DNA from: Tethya wilhelma
Lineage: Eukaryota; Porifera; Demospongiae; Tethyida; Tethyidae
Direction of reading: 5' to 3'
NCBI GenBank assembly: GCA_964030475.1
Contig: CAXIPT010000007.1
Coordinates: 1,928,848 to 1,992,847, forward strand
DNA: 64,000 nucleotides
The notes under the pieces are model-generated. The model worked only from the letters and a program-made list of their open reading frames with translations. It did not search any database and was not told the DNA's origin. Below are positions 32,969 to 46,104 of this stretch, piece by piece; the first letter of the stretch is position 1, and every line of letters starts with the position of its first letter. The position numbers and the translations under genes are program-made.

Positions 32969-34209
32969 CTATTATTAAAATTAATGTACATGTATTTGAG
33001 TGCACAATATATAGTTACTATGAATTATGCATTTTGACACATTCTTATTATGTGACTGTGTAGCTAAGTTTGTGAGTGTCAATTAAATTTAAAGCAATTA
33101 GACTGCATGACAAACATGCGTGTTGGAGAAAACCGAGATAATTAACATATGATCAATCATAATAACTTTTATAACTTGTATATAATTGGATGCAAAAAGT
33201 AATCAATTAAAGGCGCAGTTTCACGGAAGTAATTACACAACCAATTTTTTTGAATTCCTGGCCCAAAAAAAAAAAAAAACTCAATTTGATTGGTCAAAAT
33301 ACGTCATCGGAATGTAACTTTTTCGCACACTTACGGAGAAGCGCACATTTTTTGTCAACGTATTTGCAATCGAGAATGCGCAGATATTTAGCATTGAAAA
33401 CAAGTGCACCGCAGCAGCTAGGAAAAAAGTAGCTGGGTAAGGCAAAAAACTAGTGAAGAGTAATAATAGAGCTTTTCATGAGCATTGGCTGAATTTAAAG
33501 AGCTTGGAGGCTCATGCTAACAATGGCCTATATTCTGCACGCAGGAATTACGTGCACAATACGTGACGTAGGCACAACTCCTAAAGCACGAGGGCACAAA
33601 GCACCTGAGGGTTGAATGCTTTAAAACCAGGTACATCCCGATACACATGTGATATAAGTGTTTGTGTCATTTACTACTGCGCGTGGGTGGGTTAAAGCAC
33701 TGTGGCTTCAGTTAAAGCACTGTGGTCTAAGTTAAATCACTGTTGGACACAGGTGAGTGATTCTGGGGGTTTCTAGTTGTACCACTTCCTTTGATCTACT
33801 GTCATAGAAATGACACAAATTGGTTTATGATGCATAACACTAATGTACTCCACAATAAGTAAATTTACTTTGTACTAAGTTAGTAAGCCTTGTCAAAACA
33901 ATTTGCATTGCAATAGTACAGCCTACAGGGCATCAAATAGCTACAAGTAGTAAAAATTTTATAAAAATGAGAAGTGTAGGAATGGGCAGTGCAGTAAAAA
34001 GCAATGAAACAAGGCAAGTGTCTGAATTTCGGCACATGACTACTTCATTTTCATGAGTGAATTGCAAATTTGAATTCCATCATTATAAATGCCGGTCGTT
34101 TGGCTCATGAGTCAATGCAATGGCAATCATGCACTTGACTAATTTGGATGAAGTAACAAGCATTTAGAATGTAGATACACAAAGAATAGGGCACAAAAAA
34201 TGAGGTAGT
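32969..34209. other. Long intron of the Reeler GPCR, left half
   Basis: Non-coding. Contains a poly-A run (33268-33281), repeated gttaaagcactgtgg units near 33690-33745 and, at its right, the left arm of a long hairpin. No reliable gene. Confidence 0.6.
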
Positions 34210-34305
34210 CATGTGCCGAAATTCAGAGACTTGCCTTGTTTCATTGCTTTTTACTGCACTGCCCATTCCTACACTTCTCATTTTTATAAAATTTTTACTA
34301 CTTGT
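33943..34305. repeat. Long inverted repeat (arms ~100 bp, spacer ~140 bp)
   Basis: The left arm from acaagtagtaaaaatttt through gaatgggcagtgcagtaaaa to cggcacatgactac is the near-perfect complement of 34194-34305. Such a hairpin is typical of a foldback/MITE element. The other copy of this region begins exactly at the right arm (16572), beside the N gap. Confidence 0.88.
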
Positions 34306-35805
34306 TCATTCACTTTTTTAAACACCAAGGTGCTCAATTGCATGGAGACAATCACACAGCAGAGACTAGTCAGTCTCTAAAAAGGTATACATTTGATGCG
34401 CATGCGCATTATGTGCATGCAAGCCACGTGGTCTATTGACGATCTTTACCAACATCAAAATGGCTAAATAAAAAGTACAGTATTTTATATCAAGAGTTTC
34501 AAAGCTGTCTAGATTTTGTTTGCTGCATTTTCGCCAGCAAACGAGTCGAAAAGGACGTACTACAGATGAAATAAAGTCTCACTATATGGTTAAAGTTGGC
34601 TTAATGCCTTTTGTTTGTCTGGAAATCGCGTTCAAGTAAGTCAGTTAGGAAGGAAGGAAGGAAGGAAGGAGAACAAAATTGCACTCTTGTGGCTTCTCGC
34701 GAGCGCTCTCTCCAGAGTGCTCTAGAAGCTTTCTACCAGTCTTCTTGGTTAATACAGTAAGCTAACTGTCTGTGGGAGGCTATTAAATGCATTTGAAGGC
34801 TTAGCTTTCTTTCCCTGAAAGTTTATAAGCATGAACATTTTGTATTGTGTCAATGGGACGGTCGGCCCATTCCTACTATACGTACTACCGTACGTATGAT
34901 AGGGACATGCCTACACATTAGTCTCGCGGGCCAGACGTCTGAGAGGGGGTGAGGGGGTGGCCCGCAACACCTACACAACAGCAATAATTTATAGTCTATA
35001 AAAGCTGGTTCTACAGTTTTTTTACATAAAATTAGAGAATTGCCAGGATTAACTCAAGGGGAGAGGGCCATTCCATGGGTTAATCATGGGGAATTTTACG
35101 TGACTTGTACCCTGATTCAATCATGGCAAGTTTTTATGTCACATGGAACAGGGGCATATTCAGAGGGCGTGCTCCGGGTGCTCGAGCACCCCCTCCAGCT
35201 CGCAAAAGTGTCATGAATATAGTTAGTCACTTCGCGTTTGGCAGTAAAGCAGTAGCGATTATTTTACACAACAAATTTTTGTACTTTTCTACTTGTGTTT
35301 AGTTATAAACTAACATTGCTAGCTGTACAATATATAGTCTCTGTAGACGTTCAAGTTCTCACAGCTAACGCTGGGAAAAGCTAAGCATACCTTACGCGTG
35401 CTCGACCGAGTCACATTACCAAAAGTGGGCGTGGCTTCCAAAAATTTTCAGGCGCTATTGTTTAGCACCCTTTTATTCTAAATCCTCCCAGTTATATGCC
35501 ATAATGGTGCAATATTAATAATGGGAACATTTTACATGAGTATTCTGACCTTATGTAAAAGTTCCCCACCAAAATTAATACATCTCACTTGAAAGAAGTG
35601 TCCTTTGACCTCACTTTTGACTTAGTCTATTCAGTGGACCAGATGTGCAAAAGTGAAGTACAAAGTTGATCCTCTGAGCTGGGGACGTTTTTCACACCTA
35701 CAGACATCTAACCAGTGTTAATTTAAATGAGGAGATTTTACATGAGGTCAAAGTTCTCTAAAGCATTGTAATGTCAATTGAATGCTGAGAGAGAGAGATA
35801 TCCCA
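34210..35805. repeat. 1.6-kb segment identical to 16572-18167
   Basis: See the copy at 16572. It ends at the isolated N at 35806, in the tail of a tRNA-derived SINE that is complete in the other copy. This overlap connects exon 32968 (right scaffold part) to the Reeler exons at 18585-19065. Confidence 0.93.
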
Positions 35806-35869
35806 NGTGTCCTCCTACATCCCATGACAACAGTTGTAGAGCTAATCTTGTGTATCTCTGTCTGTGTAG

Positions 35870-36183
35870 GTGGTAATGGCCCCTCATGAGCAAGCTGAGG
35901 CTTTCATTGCAAGCTACAGCAAACTGATGCAAGGAGATGCTGATGTCAGCAACTTTCAGAAGATTTTAGAAATGAAGGTTTGTTGACGCCATGCTCTTGC
36001 ACACTCCCTCACGTACATCTCTCTCTCTCTCTCTCTCAGGGTCTCAAGCGCAGTGAACAGCATGCACTGATAGAGCTCTTCAAGACCAAGGTGGCAGCTG
36101 CCAGTGGTGCTCACTCAACACAATCTGGAGAGAGAGGACTCATCCAGCCCATAAAGAAACTAGAAAAGTTAATGAGATTCTAA
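35870..36183 (+). CDS. VPS53: VPS53, last two exons
   Basis: Exons 35870-35977 and 36040-36183. The first opens VVMAPHEQAEAFIASYSKLM and ends FQKILEMK; the second opens GLKRSEQHALIELFKTK and ends PIKKLEKLMRF. These match the C-terminus of animal VPS53 (VVMAPHEP..., FQKILDMKGLKRSEQ, RKLEKLIKK). The acceptor of the last exon lies in a (TC)n run. The exons between 29959 and 35870 are missing from the window. Confidence 0.95.
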
Positions 36184-36548
36184 AATTAAAAATTAAAATT
36201 AATAGTAGCTATTATTGTGTACATTACTGAATTTTAAAGCAGTAAATATATTAAACAGACAGTAACACAATTTTTTTTTAGCAGTTGATCATCGACTGCT
36301 GACAAAATAAATAAACATAAACGTGAAGAAGATACTTCCATAAATTATCGCATCTGAGTTAAGTACATAAAATATTGGAAGCTGTGCAGAAAATTTATAT
36401 GTGCACATGCATGATTTGCAAAAAAAAAAACAAACAAACAAAAAATGATTCTTGTTAGTATTGATTGTGCTGACCAGTTGTTTGCATGGGATTGCAATGT
36501 TTCATTCAAAAACAAAAACAAAAAATAATTTATATTATGAGAAATCTT
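36184..36548. other. Convergent 3' spacer VPS53 / MIOX
   Basis: AT-rich, with aaataaataaac near 36304 usable as poly(A) signal. No gene is seen. Confidence 0.5.
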
Positions 36549-37223
36549 TTACCAGGAAAGATCTCCTGGAATGTACTTGTCAATGAGCTGTTGGTAGTAC
36601 TCCTTCAACTTGGGGATGTCTGGCTCCTTGTCTGCCTTGGAGTAGAGATCAAACTTGCTGTGTTACAAAAAAGAAAGAAGGGGAGAAAGAGAGAGATTGA
36701 TTCAACCGAGACAAGAAGATCAATCCCTACACATGCACAATACGAGTGAAAGGAGCGTGCTTCATTATAGCCTCCTAGAGCTCTTTATAATCGGTTCAAA
36801 TGCTCATACACAGACAGCTAGTACAGTACGTGATGATGAAAGAAAGTTGCAGCTAGGTTTAAAGTTTGTGACCTCATGCACTTCCAGGCTCTCTCTCTCT
36901 TCCTCCCTCCCCATGAATATTAAACTGGACCCAATTCACACAATAGCTAGTAAAATAAAGACAGAAAAAATCAAACTTACTTGAACTTCCTCACCCACGA
37001 CATCATCTTCCTATCCTTGTCGTTGCAGAGGTGGTCGTACTCCCCTCCGGTGTGCCACGGGTAGAAGGAGTGGAACCTCACGATGTAGAGGGCCTCCTCC
37101 GGTAGCTTACAGTTGTTACCCACCAACACTCGGTAGAGGTACTCGTCATGACCGAAGGACATGGTGACGTTGTCTAGACCACAGTTGGGTTTGTACATGC
37201 CATACTTTGTACTGTGAGGGAGG

Positions 37224-37296
<73 letters not shown>

Positions 37297-38356
37297 NCTT
37301 GATTGTTCTTGATTTGTGGTACGCTCCATGTCAAGCTATACCTCCCCCCTAAACTAAGGTGGCCTAGAGTTAACCACTGTCTAATGAGGAAAATAGTTTC
37401 CTTGTAGTCTGTTCTGTTATTGCCAAAAAAAGTTGGTTTATTGTTTTTGTTGTTGATGAGTTAGGGAATCTTTGTCAGTTGTTGAAATGTCCCGTGGAAA
37501 TGGGCTACTGTGATCATAACCAACAATGGCCAGGTAAGGAAAGTACACCAATAGTTATTATGGTACGGGTTTCCTGTGTGTATTGCAGTGTTTATGTGAA
37601 AGGAATGAAGTGCTTCCCTTTGAACAGGCTGAACTGTGCATACTTCTGTGGGCTCAATTGTCTCACATGACCACCAGCAAAGGAAATCAATACCTCATAT
37701 ACAGATATACACACAACACAAATAGCATACCCAATTCTTCCTTCAATTATTGAACTATGGTTCAATAAATTAAGTAGACCTGTCAACATGAACTTGAGTC
37801 TGTACACCTCTACCCTAGAAGTGCTGAAAAATGGTCTAGACTATGACAGCCAGAGAGTCATTGTCTCCAAGGAGTGTATGTAACCAGTCTATATCAAGAC
37901 TCAGGCAAACTTCACATATTTTCTCAGTCTAGACTTAGCCTACACTATCTATGGTCTAGCCTTAGCCTGTACACCAGGTCCTCCCTGTGCTTAGCAAAAA
38001 GCAAAGTGGAGAAGGCCTGGTTTACAAAGCTAAGTCTAGCTAGACCAGAGTTCATTCACGTTGTGCCAGGTCTGGAAATTAAATTACACTCCACTCACTT
38101 ATATTTGGGATTGTGGTGGTCGGGGTTTGCATCAAAGAGTTCGTAGAACACACACTTCCTTGAGAAGGCACAACCAACCGGGAAGGTATCACCCACGACA
38201 GCATACTGTGGCTCTCCCCAGAAGGCCAGGATCTTTCCGATATCGTGAATGAGACCCGTAAGATGAAACCAGTCCATATCAGGGCTTGGGTAAGCCTCAC
38301 GTATCCTTTCGGCTGTTTGAAAGCAGTGGTACGAATTAGGCAGTGAAGTCTACAAG

Positions 38357-38403
<47 letters not shown>

Positions 38404-39335
38404 GGGGGGAAACCTTGTGAACAATAGCAATAGAATCAATATACAATTGAGAGTCACAGTAAACAACGGAACAGTTATTTTGAGTGGGGAAATCTCAAAG
38501 TTGTGTATTCTTACATCAGGGTCAGACTCATCAACAATGTTGTCCAGCTTCATCAATGCCTCCATTATGGGCATCTTGCACTTGTTCAGCTTGCCCCACT
38601 TTGCCAGCTGTGAACAAATTAAAAAACAAGACAATATTCATCATATACACACACACTCAGACTCAGAGCTGTTCAGTAGTAAACAAAACAAAGATGGACT
38701 TGGTGGAGCCATAGTTGACCAATGGCAGCTTTGAGAGCACAAAAGATCAAATGGCTGCCAGAAATTCCCCAGTACAAGTCAATAATGAGTGGGACAGTGA
38801 TAATAACACATACACATGTAAAATATGTGAGCATTGTGACAAAATCATTGAAGCAATCTCATTTCTTGCTCATGCAAGAAATAGTACTGTAGTACATACC
38901 CTTGCAGTAGCTGATTCTACTGTTTGCAATTTAGTCATCTCTGTGTAAGTCTTCTTCACAATAGGATAACGAGGGTCGTTTTCCTGTTGGAGGGTAAAAC
39001 AAATAAATTGCATATGTTCAGACTGTGAGAAAATTGTTGCATGTGGCAAGTCTCTGTTATCTATGGTTGACACCTGTTTTTATATAAAGTTCTATGCTGC
39101 TTACATCGTAGAAGACTCTAAATTGCTCCTGTTCTTTGCCCATGTTACCCAGCTGATCCGGTCTGAATTCAGATGGACCTTCAACCTCCCAACTGATCGT
39201 AGGGGATGCCGCCGTCTCTTCGCTGCTCGTGCCGTCGTCACGTTCGCCGCCAGCTTCGTCGGCGTCCAACTTCATCTTCTTTGGTGGCGTAGACCATTCT
39301 AGGCTATTCTCTGCTACCTCGGGCATGATCCTCAC
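36549..39335 (-). CDS. MIOX: myo-Inositol oxygenase
   Basis: Exons (minus) 39335-39105, 38983-38900, 38607-38515, 38349-38099, 37211-36981 and 36657-36549; 999 nt, 332 residues, phases all fit. MIOX is a cytosolic non-haem di-iron oxygenase turning myo-inositol into D-glucuronate. Metal ligands can be placed: His144 (PNSYHCFQTAE), His165 region and His171-Asp172 (GLIHDIGK), His241 (GHDEYLY), His267 (VRFHSFYPWHTGG) and Asp300 (NKFDLYS), with the family spacing. Substrate-loop GDTFPVGC and the end LIDKYIPGDLSW are clear. The N-terminus is about 45 residues longer than the human enzyme (285 aa) and acidic/Ser-rich. A second Met, three codons in, could be the start. Divergent from ULK. An isolated N (37297) lies in a GA microsatellite of one intron. 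Confidence 0.96.
37214..37296. repeat. (GA)n microsatellite at a MIOX acceptor
   Basis: On the gene's strand it is a (TC)n run leading straight into ctccctcacag|. It ends at an isolated N, a contig join. Confidence 0.92.
38359..38401. repeat. (GA)n microsatellite at a MIOX acceptor
   Basis: A (TC)n polypyrimidine tract on the minus strand directly before cacttgtag|, the acceptor of the exon at 38349. Confidence 0.92.
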
Positions 39336-40057
39336 TTTTTAGCACCTTCAAGTGGTTTGTGTCGTAACGGTGAAGCGTTGTAAATCTGATCTGATTCGGT
39401 CTGTTGCCCGGTAGCGTTCAAGGACGGGACGGACGTGGAAGCCATGATTACATATTAGCCTCCGCACAAGAACAGGTATCAAAAACAGGTTTTGTACAAA
39501 GTACCGTTACTTCTTCAAACAGGTTTGAATTTTTGAAAAAGCCAGCGCGAAATAAGGAGTAGATACCGTAAATCAGGTCAATCATGCATTTTAACGAATT
39601 TATTACATCATCCACGAAAATATTTCATGCACGTAAACAAAAACCTAAAAACGCTGCTGTTGACACCAGTTGATACAGCAGCAGATTTATCTAGATCATT
39701 CAGAGTAGTCCCTGTGAATTTAGTTAGTTACTATTGGGAGTGTACCAATTTTCACACTCGTGTTTTCTTATATTTGTCAAGTCACGAAGTTGAGTACCAG
39801 TTGTTGAATCATGATGTCCTATAAAAAACGACAGTGATATGGACCTACGCTACGAAGGTAGTCACAATCAGCTGATTATTAACAAGTGAGCCCAGCTAAC
39901 AAATGAAAATCTACTGGACCATTTTTACACTAGAGGACTGTTTCGTTGATACAGGCAAAGCCGCACCCATCTTCTTCACAGGCTAACTTGAGGTGTCTGG
40001 TCACACAACGTTGATAAAGTGCCCAGGCTCCCCTTGAGTGCGTTGTGTGCCCCAAAA
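39336..40057. promoter_or_regulatory. Divergent promoter region MIOX / ULK
   Basis: 722 bp between start codons of two divergent genes. The MIOX half is richer in CpG (ggacgggacggacg at 39422). No core elements are assigned. Confidence 0.45.
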
Positions 40058-40873
40058 ATGCCTTCAGTGGGGGATTTTGAGTACAATCAGGGGGATATCT
40101 TGGGCCATGGGGCATTTGCTCTGGTGTTCAGAGGCAGGAGGAAAGCTGTAAGTTGTTATGTTCTGTCAGATTTAAAATATAGGTTGTTATGTGGAGAGTA
40201 TTAAACATCCCATGACCTTTTATCTATCTATGAGTCATGCTGTGTCCCCCTACCTACTTCACCTGTATTTGATTAGTGATCATGTACATGTGATAAATAT
40301 TCGTTGAGAGAAATTATGTATTTCTTGAAATCTACCCTTTCCTTCCTTCTTCACTTCCTTTCTTCCTTGAAATTGTAATATGAACACTTACACTCAAAGC
40401 TTGGGCCTTGTAGCCATGCGCCATATAATTCAAAGTACCATAATTTCCTCAATGACTTCCTACAAGCTGCCATATACACTACAGAGGAGGCTGTAGTGTA
40501 TTTTGTGTGAGCCAAGTGCTTCATTTGCTCGTGATGTTCAGCTGTTTTGTGTATAACTTGTGTAGCAGTGATCGGCAAAAGTGCAACAAGGCCAAATATT
40601 TCTAGTGATGGATGAATGTGAATGTTACATTCTTAGTGGCACCATCCGTCTAGAGGAAGACATGTAAAGCATTGTGTTCCTTTTGTCCTCTTACAAGCTT
40701 TGTCTCTCTGTCAGCTACATAAGTCTTGCCATTCTCCATTTTGTTGTGGGAATCTTAGCTGGAGGTATCTCACCAGGGAGTAGTTTGAGGGTGTTAAGAC
40801 AACTGTGGTTTTTTGCATGGCTGCTTTTGTGGTTTTGAGATTAGCTTGAATTGAGGTTGTTGATTGCTTGTGT

Positions 40874-40919
<46 letters not shown>

Positions 40920-41339
40920 NNNNNNNNNNNNNNNNNNNNNNNNNNNNNNNNNNNNNNNNNNNNNNNNNNNNNNNNNNNNNNNNNNNNNNNNNNNNNNNNN
41001 NNNNNNNNNNNNNNNNNNNNNNNNNNNNNNNNNNNNNNNNNNNNNNNNNNNNNNNNNNNNNNNNNNNNNNNNNNNNNNNNNNNNNNNNNNNNNNNNNNNN
41101 NNNNNNNNNNNNNNNNNNNNNNNNNNNNNNNNNNNNNNNNNNNNNNNNNNNNNNNNNNNNNNNNNNNNNNNNNNNNNNNNNNNNNNNNNNNNNNNNNNNN
41201 NNNNNNNNNNNNNNNNNNNNNNNNNNNNNNNNNNNNNNNNNNNNNNNNNNNNNNNNNNNNNNNNNNNNNNNNNNNNNNNNNNNNNNNNNNNNNNNNNNNN
41301 NNNNNNNNNNNNNNNNNNNNNNNNNNNNNNNNNNNNNNN

Positions 41340-41416
<77 letters not shown>

Positions 41417-43163
41417 CAATCTAGTCCAACCAGCTTGTGGCGATAAAGCAAATCACTCTGAAGTCTGTGCCAGGAAAACTCTCTAACATTCGTCAGAAGG
41501 AGATTGCCATCCTCAAGGTATGGAATTTCACATGGTTGTGCAATACCAGCTACGTACATATAAATAGAAGCTTTGGTGAAATCACTGATAATTTCATAAT
41601 AGCAGCCACTAATTACAATCCATAGCTATCTTGTAATGGTGATGGTGCCATTGCATTTGGTATGTGCTATTCTGTAGCAGTAAATGACTTTTGAATCTGC
41701 CATTAACCACATAAAGATAAACATCAGCTGATTGTTGGCCCAGGTTGCTATGGGCACAGTGTGGCCTGCTTGCCGCTTTTTGATACACTTGATAGTATTC
41801 ATGTGGTTCCATTGACCACTAAGTAGTGATCTAAGTCTATTGGGCACATTCACCTCTGAGAAGTAGACTTGCTTTGTTGCACTCACAATACTTAACATAG
41901 CAGACAAACCCACATTCACCTCCAGAAGTAGACTTGCTTTGTTGCGGTTACAAGACAAACGCAGAGATTGTGACTGGTGAAGAACAGTTAACCACCAACA
42001 GAAGATGAATGAAATTTGCTGTTAATTTATGGTGTTTGAAAATTATTGAAATTTAGTGGTATTTGAAATTAGTTGATATAATTATTGTGGTCAAGTTATA
42101 GCCAGATAACGAAGGCCCAAGTGAACATGAATAGACTTATAGTTGTCGGGGTAGTTTGTAAGACTGATATTCTTCATGTTCTAATTGGCCGGACACTTTA
42201 TCCCAGCTAGGGTGCCTGTGGGGGGTCTAGCAATCTGACAATAGCAAATCAATGGTGTTGGGTTCCTATTACATGTAAGCAAGAATAGAGTACTCCTGCC
42301 ATGAAAAAAGGGTGTAGCGCAATAGACTACGAATAGCGACTGCATACTCTTATCTTTTCTCTCTTTTTTTACCGTCGTAATCTTAACACACCCACGATCA
42401 GGATCTGAAGCAGTCCAACATTGTACAGCTGTACGATTACCGTGAGACTCCGAGTGACATTTTCTTGGTCATGGAGTACTGCAATGGTGGGGACCTGGGT
42501 GATTATCTTAACGGTAAGGTGTCCTTCACGATGAGTTAAACTTAAGTAAATGTATTTATATCCAGTCAGTATCCCATTACTTCTTTATAATGGTGTGATT
42601 TTTTTTTGTTTTTGTTTTTGTAGAAAAAAGAACCCTCTCAGAAGCTTCCATTTGTCATGTTGGAAAGCACATAGGTATGCTGTTAGTCGTGTACAAGTTA
42701 CAGCAAGTGAAGATAATTACTGTTTATAGCTATTCAAGTTCTTTTTGAATTTTTTCCCCTTTCTATATATCATAATTTTAGCTGTTGAGGTTACCTTATT
42801 GTTTCAAATTTTCGGCCCAAAAAGTTTGTGAAAAGCCTTTTTTCTATCTAAAACTAATTTTTGTAAATCACAGTCTCAAAAATTTATGTCACCACTGTGC
42901 ACAGCTTTGACATGAAATGGGTCTAAACACTATGGGTATTATTGTGGTGCTAGCAATAGTGCTAGCTGTGTCTTGGTTAATCCAGGTTACACTCAGTTTG
43001 GTAATTCCTGCAATTTTTTTCCTTCTTTAGCTGGAGCCCTTCATGCTCTCTGCCAGTTGCACATCATCCATAGAGACATCAAGCCACAGAATCTTCTTCT
43101 CTCTTATCCTAACAATGGAGGAGCCAAGAGAGAGAGGCAGTTTAAAGATGCTACCATCAAGCT

Positions 43164-43215
<52 letters not shown>

Positions 43216-46032
43216 ACAAAGTAGAAGTGCATTGATTTACATGTATACGACCCAATATTGTGTGTATGAATTATGACCCGTTTTTCACATTTTGTGGTGG
43301 TTTAGAATTAAGGTAGTGACATTTTACCTTGTTACTGTTGGAGACATTTGATATTTTGTTGTGATATTTTTCTCCTGTGTGTTTGTTTGTTTTACCTACG
43401 TGTCTGTAGCTGACTTTGGATTCGCAAGGTACCTCACTGGAGCTGACATGGCTGCCACTCTATGTGGGTCACCGCTTTACATGGTATGTGATAATGGGAT
43501 TGATCAGCCTTGCTCCTAGGCTCTCCCCTGTATACCTTACCAGTGTTTCCCCCAAAGTGGGATAGGGGGGTGCCCCCTCCTCCTCCCCTTACAAATACAT
43601 ATAAAACTATTAATATACATTAACTTTAGAGAATTTTAAGCAACTTCCCCCACTCTCCCACTCCCCCCCCCTCTTCCCTTTCCCTTTGTCCTGGGGGAAA
43701 CACTGCTTACATGTGAGGAAATGGATATGCTGCATGCAAGCCTGGGAACAAGTATAGGAATTGATGGCCTAGCCTTCTGTAGACCAGTGGTAGCCTCGTA
43801 CCCAGGCCGCTTCCCCTTTTTAGTGTTTGACCCTACAGCAACAGGGAGTGGCCTGGGTAGAGGCTAGACCAGTGGCTAATAAAAGGCTGTATGATAGTGG
43901 CTAGTAATAATGTTTGCAGTTATGATAGCGAAACTGCTCAGAACCAAATTGTATGATGCAACATATCAGATAAGGTTGCATGCTAAATTAGGGGTGCTGA
44001 GTCAGCATTCTTTTTCAGATCCAGAACTTTTGTGGCCATATGTAAGTGCAGAAGATCTGCTGACTCAGCACATTTTAGTCCTTGGCCTCTAGCTCCTCTG
44101 ACCTTTGATATAATTGTACTATTATGTAGGCTCCTGAGATCTTGCTGGGTCATCGCTATGACAACAAGGCTGACCTTTGGAGTGTTGGGACCATCTTGTT
44201 TCAATGTCTCACAGGCACTGCCCCCTTCCTGGTGAGCAGGAGTAAAACCCTCCCAATTACCGTAAACGTGGAAATATTAGCAATACATGTACATTAAATT
44301 TGGCGATTTGGCGATTGGTTTGGAAATTGCGTACCGCCAATATTTCGTTATACATTATTTGCATTTAAAAAAGTAAAACTTACTGCCAAATTTAAAAACC
44401 GCCAATATTTTTTGTTGGAGGCAGTCAGACTAAAATCGCCAAATTAAATTCCCACCAATATTTTCACATTTATGGTAAGTTGAAAATTACTACACATAAT
44501 CGTGTATACATGCCATTGTATGTGTAGCAATTTTGTGTTGTGAAATTGTAGTACTGTTGTTATTGGATACAGGCTAGTAATCCTCATGCTCTGAGAAAGA
44601 AATATGAGAGGGAGAAGCTTGTTCCAAAGTAAGGAGAGAAAGAAAGTTTCAATGTCTTACTGTCAATCATGACTCTTTTTCTACTCTGTACACATCCAGT
44701 ATGATACCTGGTAGTGTTACTGATAGTGGTGATTCAATTGTTTTTCTTCGTTCCTCACAGAATCCCAGAGGGGACATCTTTCTACCTCACCGATTTGCTC
44801 CTTGGTCTCCTCAAAAAGAACCCCAAAGATCGCATCGCATTTGGTACATCTAGCTTGTTGTCATTTCAGTCACAACTCATTTTGAGTGTCATTGTGTGAA
44901 TGGGTATGTTCTCGTTTTCTCTTTGCATTTAGATGATTTTTTCGAACATCAATTTCTCAAGAATCCTTCATCTTTGACACCATCAGGTGAGAGAGAGAGA
45001 CAGAGAGGTTTTATCAACAAATTCTTCAATCTGTGTGTTATTAACTGTACATCTCCAAATTTTTGTGGTGCAATATTTTCGTGAATTTTGTGATTGGACC
45101 GCATCACTAAAATTTTCTCCAGAAAGCTGTATATATATTGGTAACATAGTTTTTTTTGATATTATGATTCATGAAAATTAGTTCTTTTGTGCCATGAAAA
45201 TTTATACCGTATGCACACACTTTAATCATTGTTACTGCTGCATAACTCTGTCCATTCCATGTAGAGCCTATGTCAATGACTCCTCTTCCCCCTCAACGTG
45301 CCAAGTCCTCTCCTGTCCCCATTCGACGCCACACGGGAGAACACTCTTCCTCACCTTCTCCTCGCTACTCACCTGTGAGCACTGCAGCAGCTACACTATA
45401 TTGTACAATTCAGTCAGCTGCAGTGGAGCCTAGCTCCTAAACTATGAAAATTCACTGAGAAAAATTTAATATTTTTAGATCTAGCCAGGATTCGAACCCA
45501 TATCTTTCAAATTTTAGTCCCCAATGCTCTAACTACTAAGCACCATGCAGGCCTTTCCTGTTTCTCTGTTTACTGTATGCCTAGCTACAGCCAACACTAT
45601 ATCATGTATTGTTCATGGTTGAGCCATCTAGTGGGTAGTTTCATTGAAACAGAAATACGTTAATTATAATTATTGTGCCTATACATTAATTGCACCATAG
45701 ATAATATAGAATTGTTTTGAATATACACAGAATCGTTTACATTGCAAACAGAACTGTTGTTTTACACACACATTAAAAAAAAAAATTGTTTTTTTTTCCC
45801 CCTCTTTCTTTTTATTTCTTGTTGCCCATAGCATCGTACGTCCTCAGTGGACATACACAGTCTCTCTCCCTCTCCTGCCTCTGGGCCTCCTCTCAGTCAC
45901 AGAGTTGGAAGCCGTAAGTCACATGACCTTGTACGAGTACGTTATCCATCCATTTGACATTTGGGTTTGGTTTGTTGGTCAGATAATAATATACCCGTCT
46001 TAGAAGATAAATTTCAAGCAATAGTCATACTG

Positions 46033-46104
<72 letters not shown>

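Noticed and set aside
40711..41486. Open frames of alternating Cys-Val or His-Thr across the second gap
   Set aside because: Translation of a CA/TG microsatellite and Ns; not protein coding. The same applies to similar frames at 1070, 8100, 9300, 24000, 46050, 46350, 56450 and 63600.
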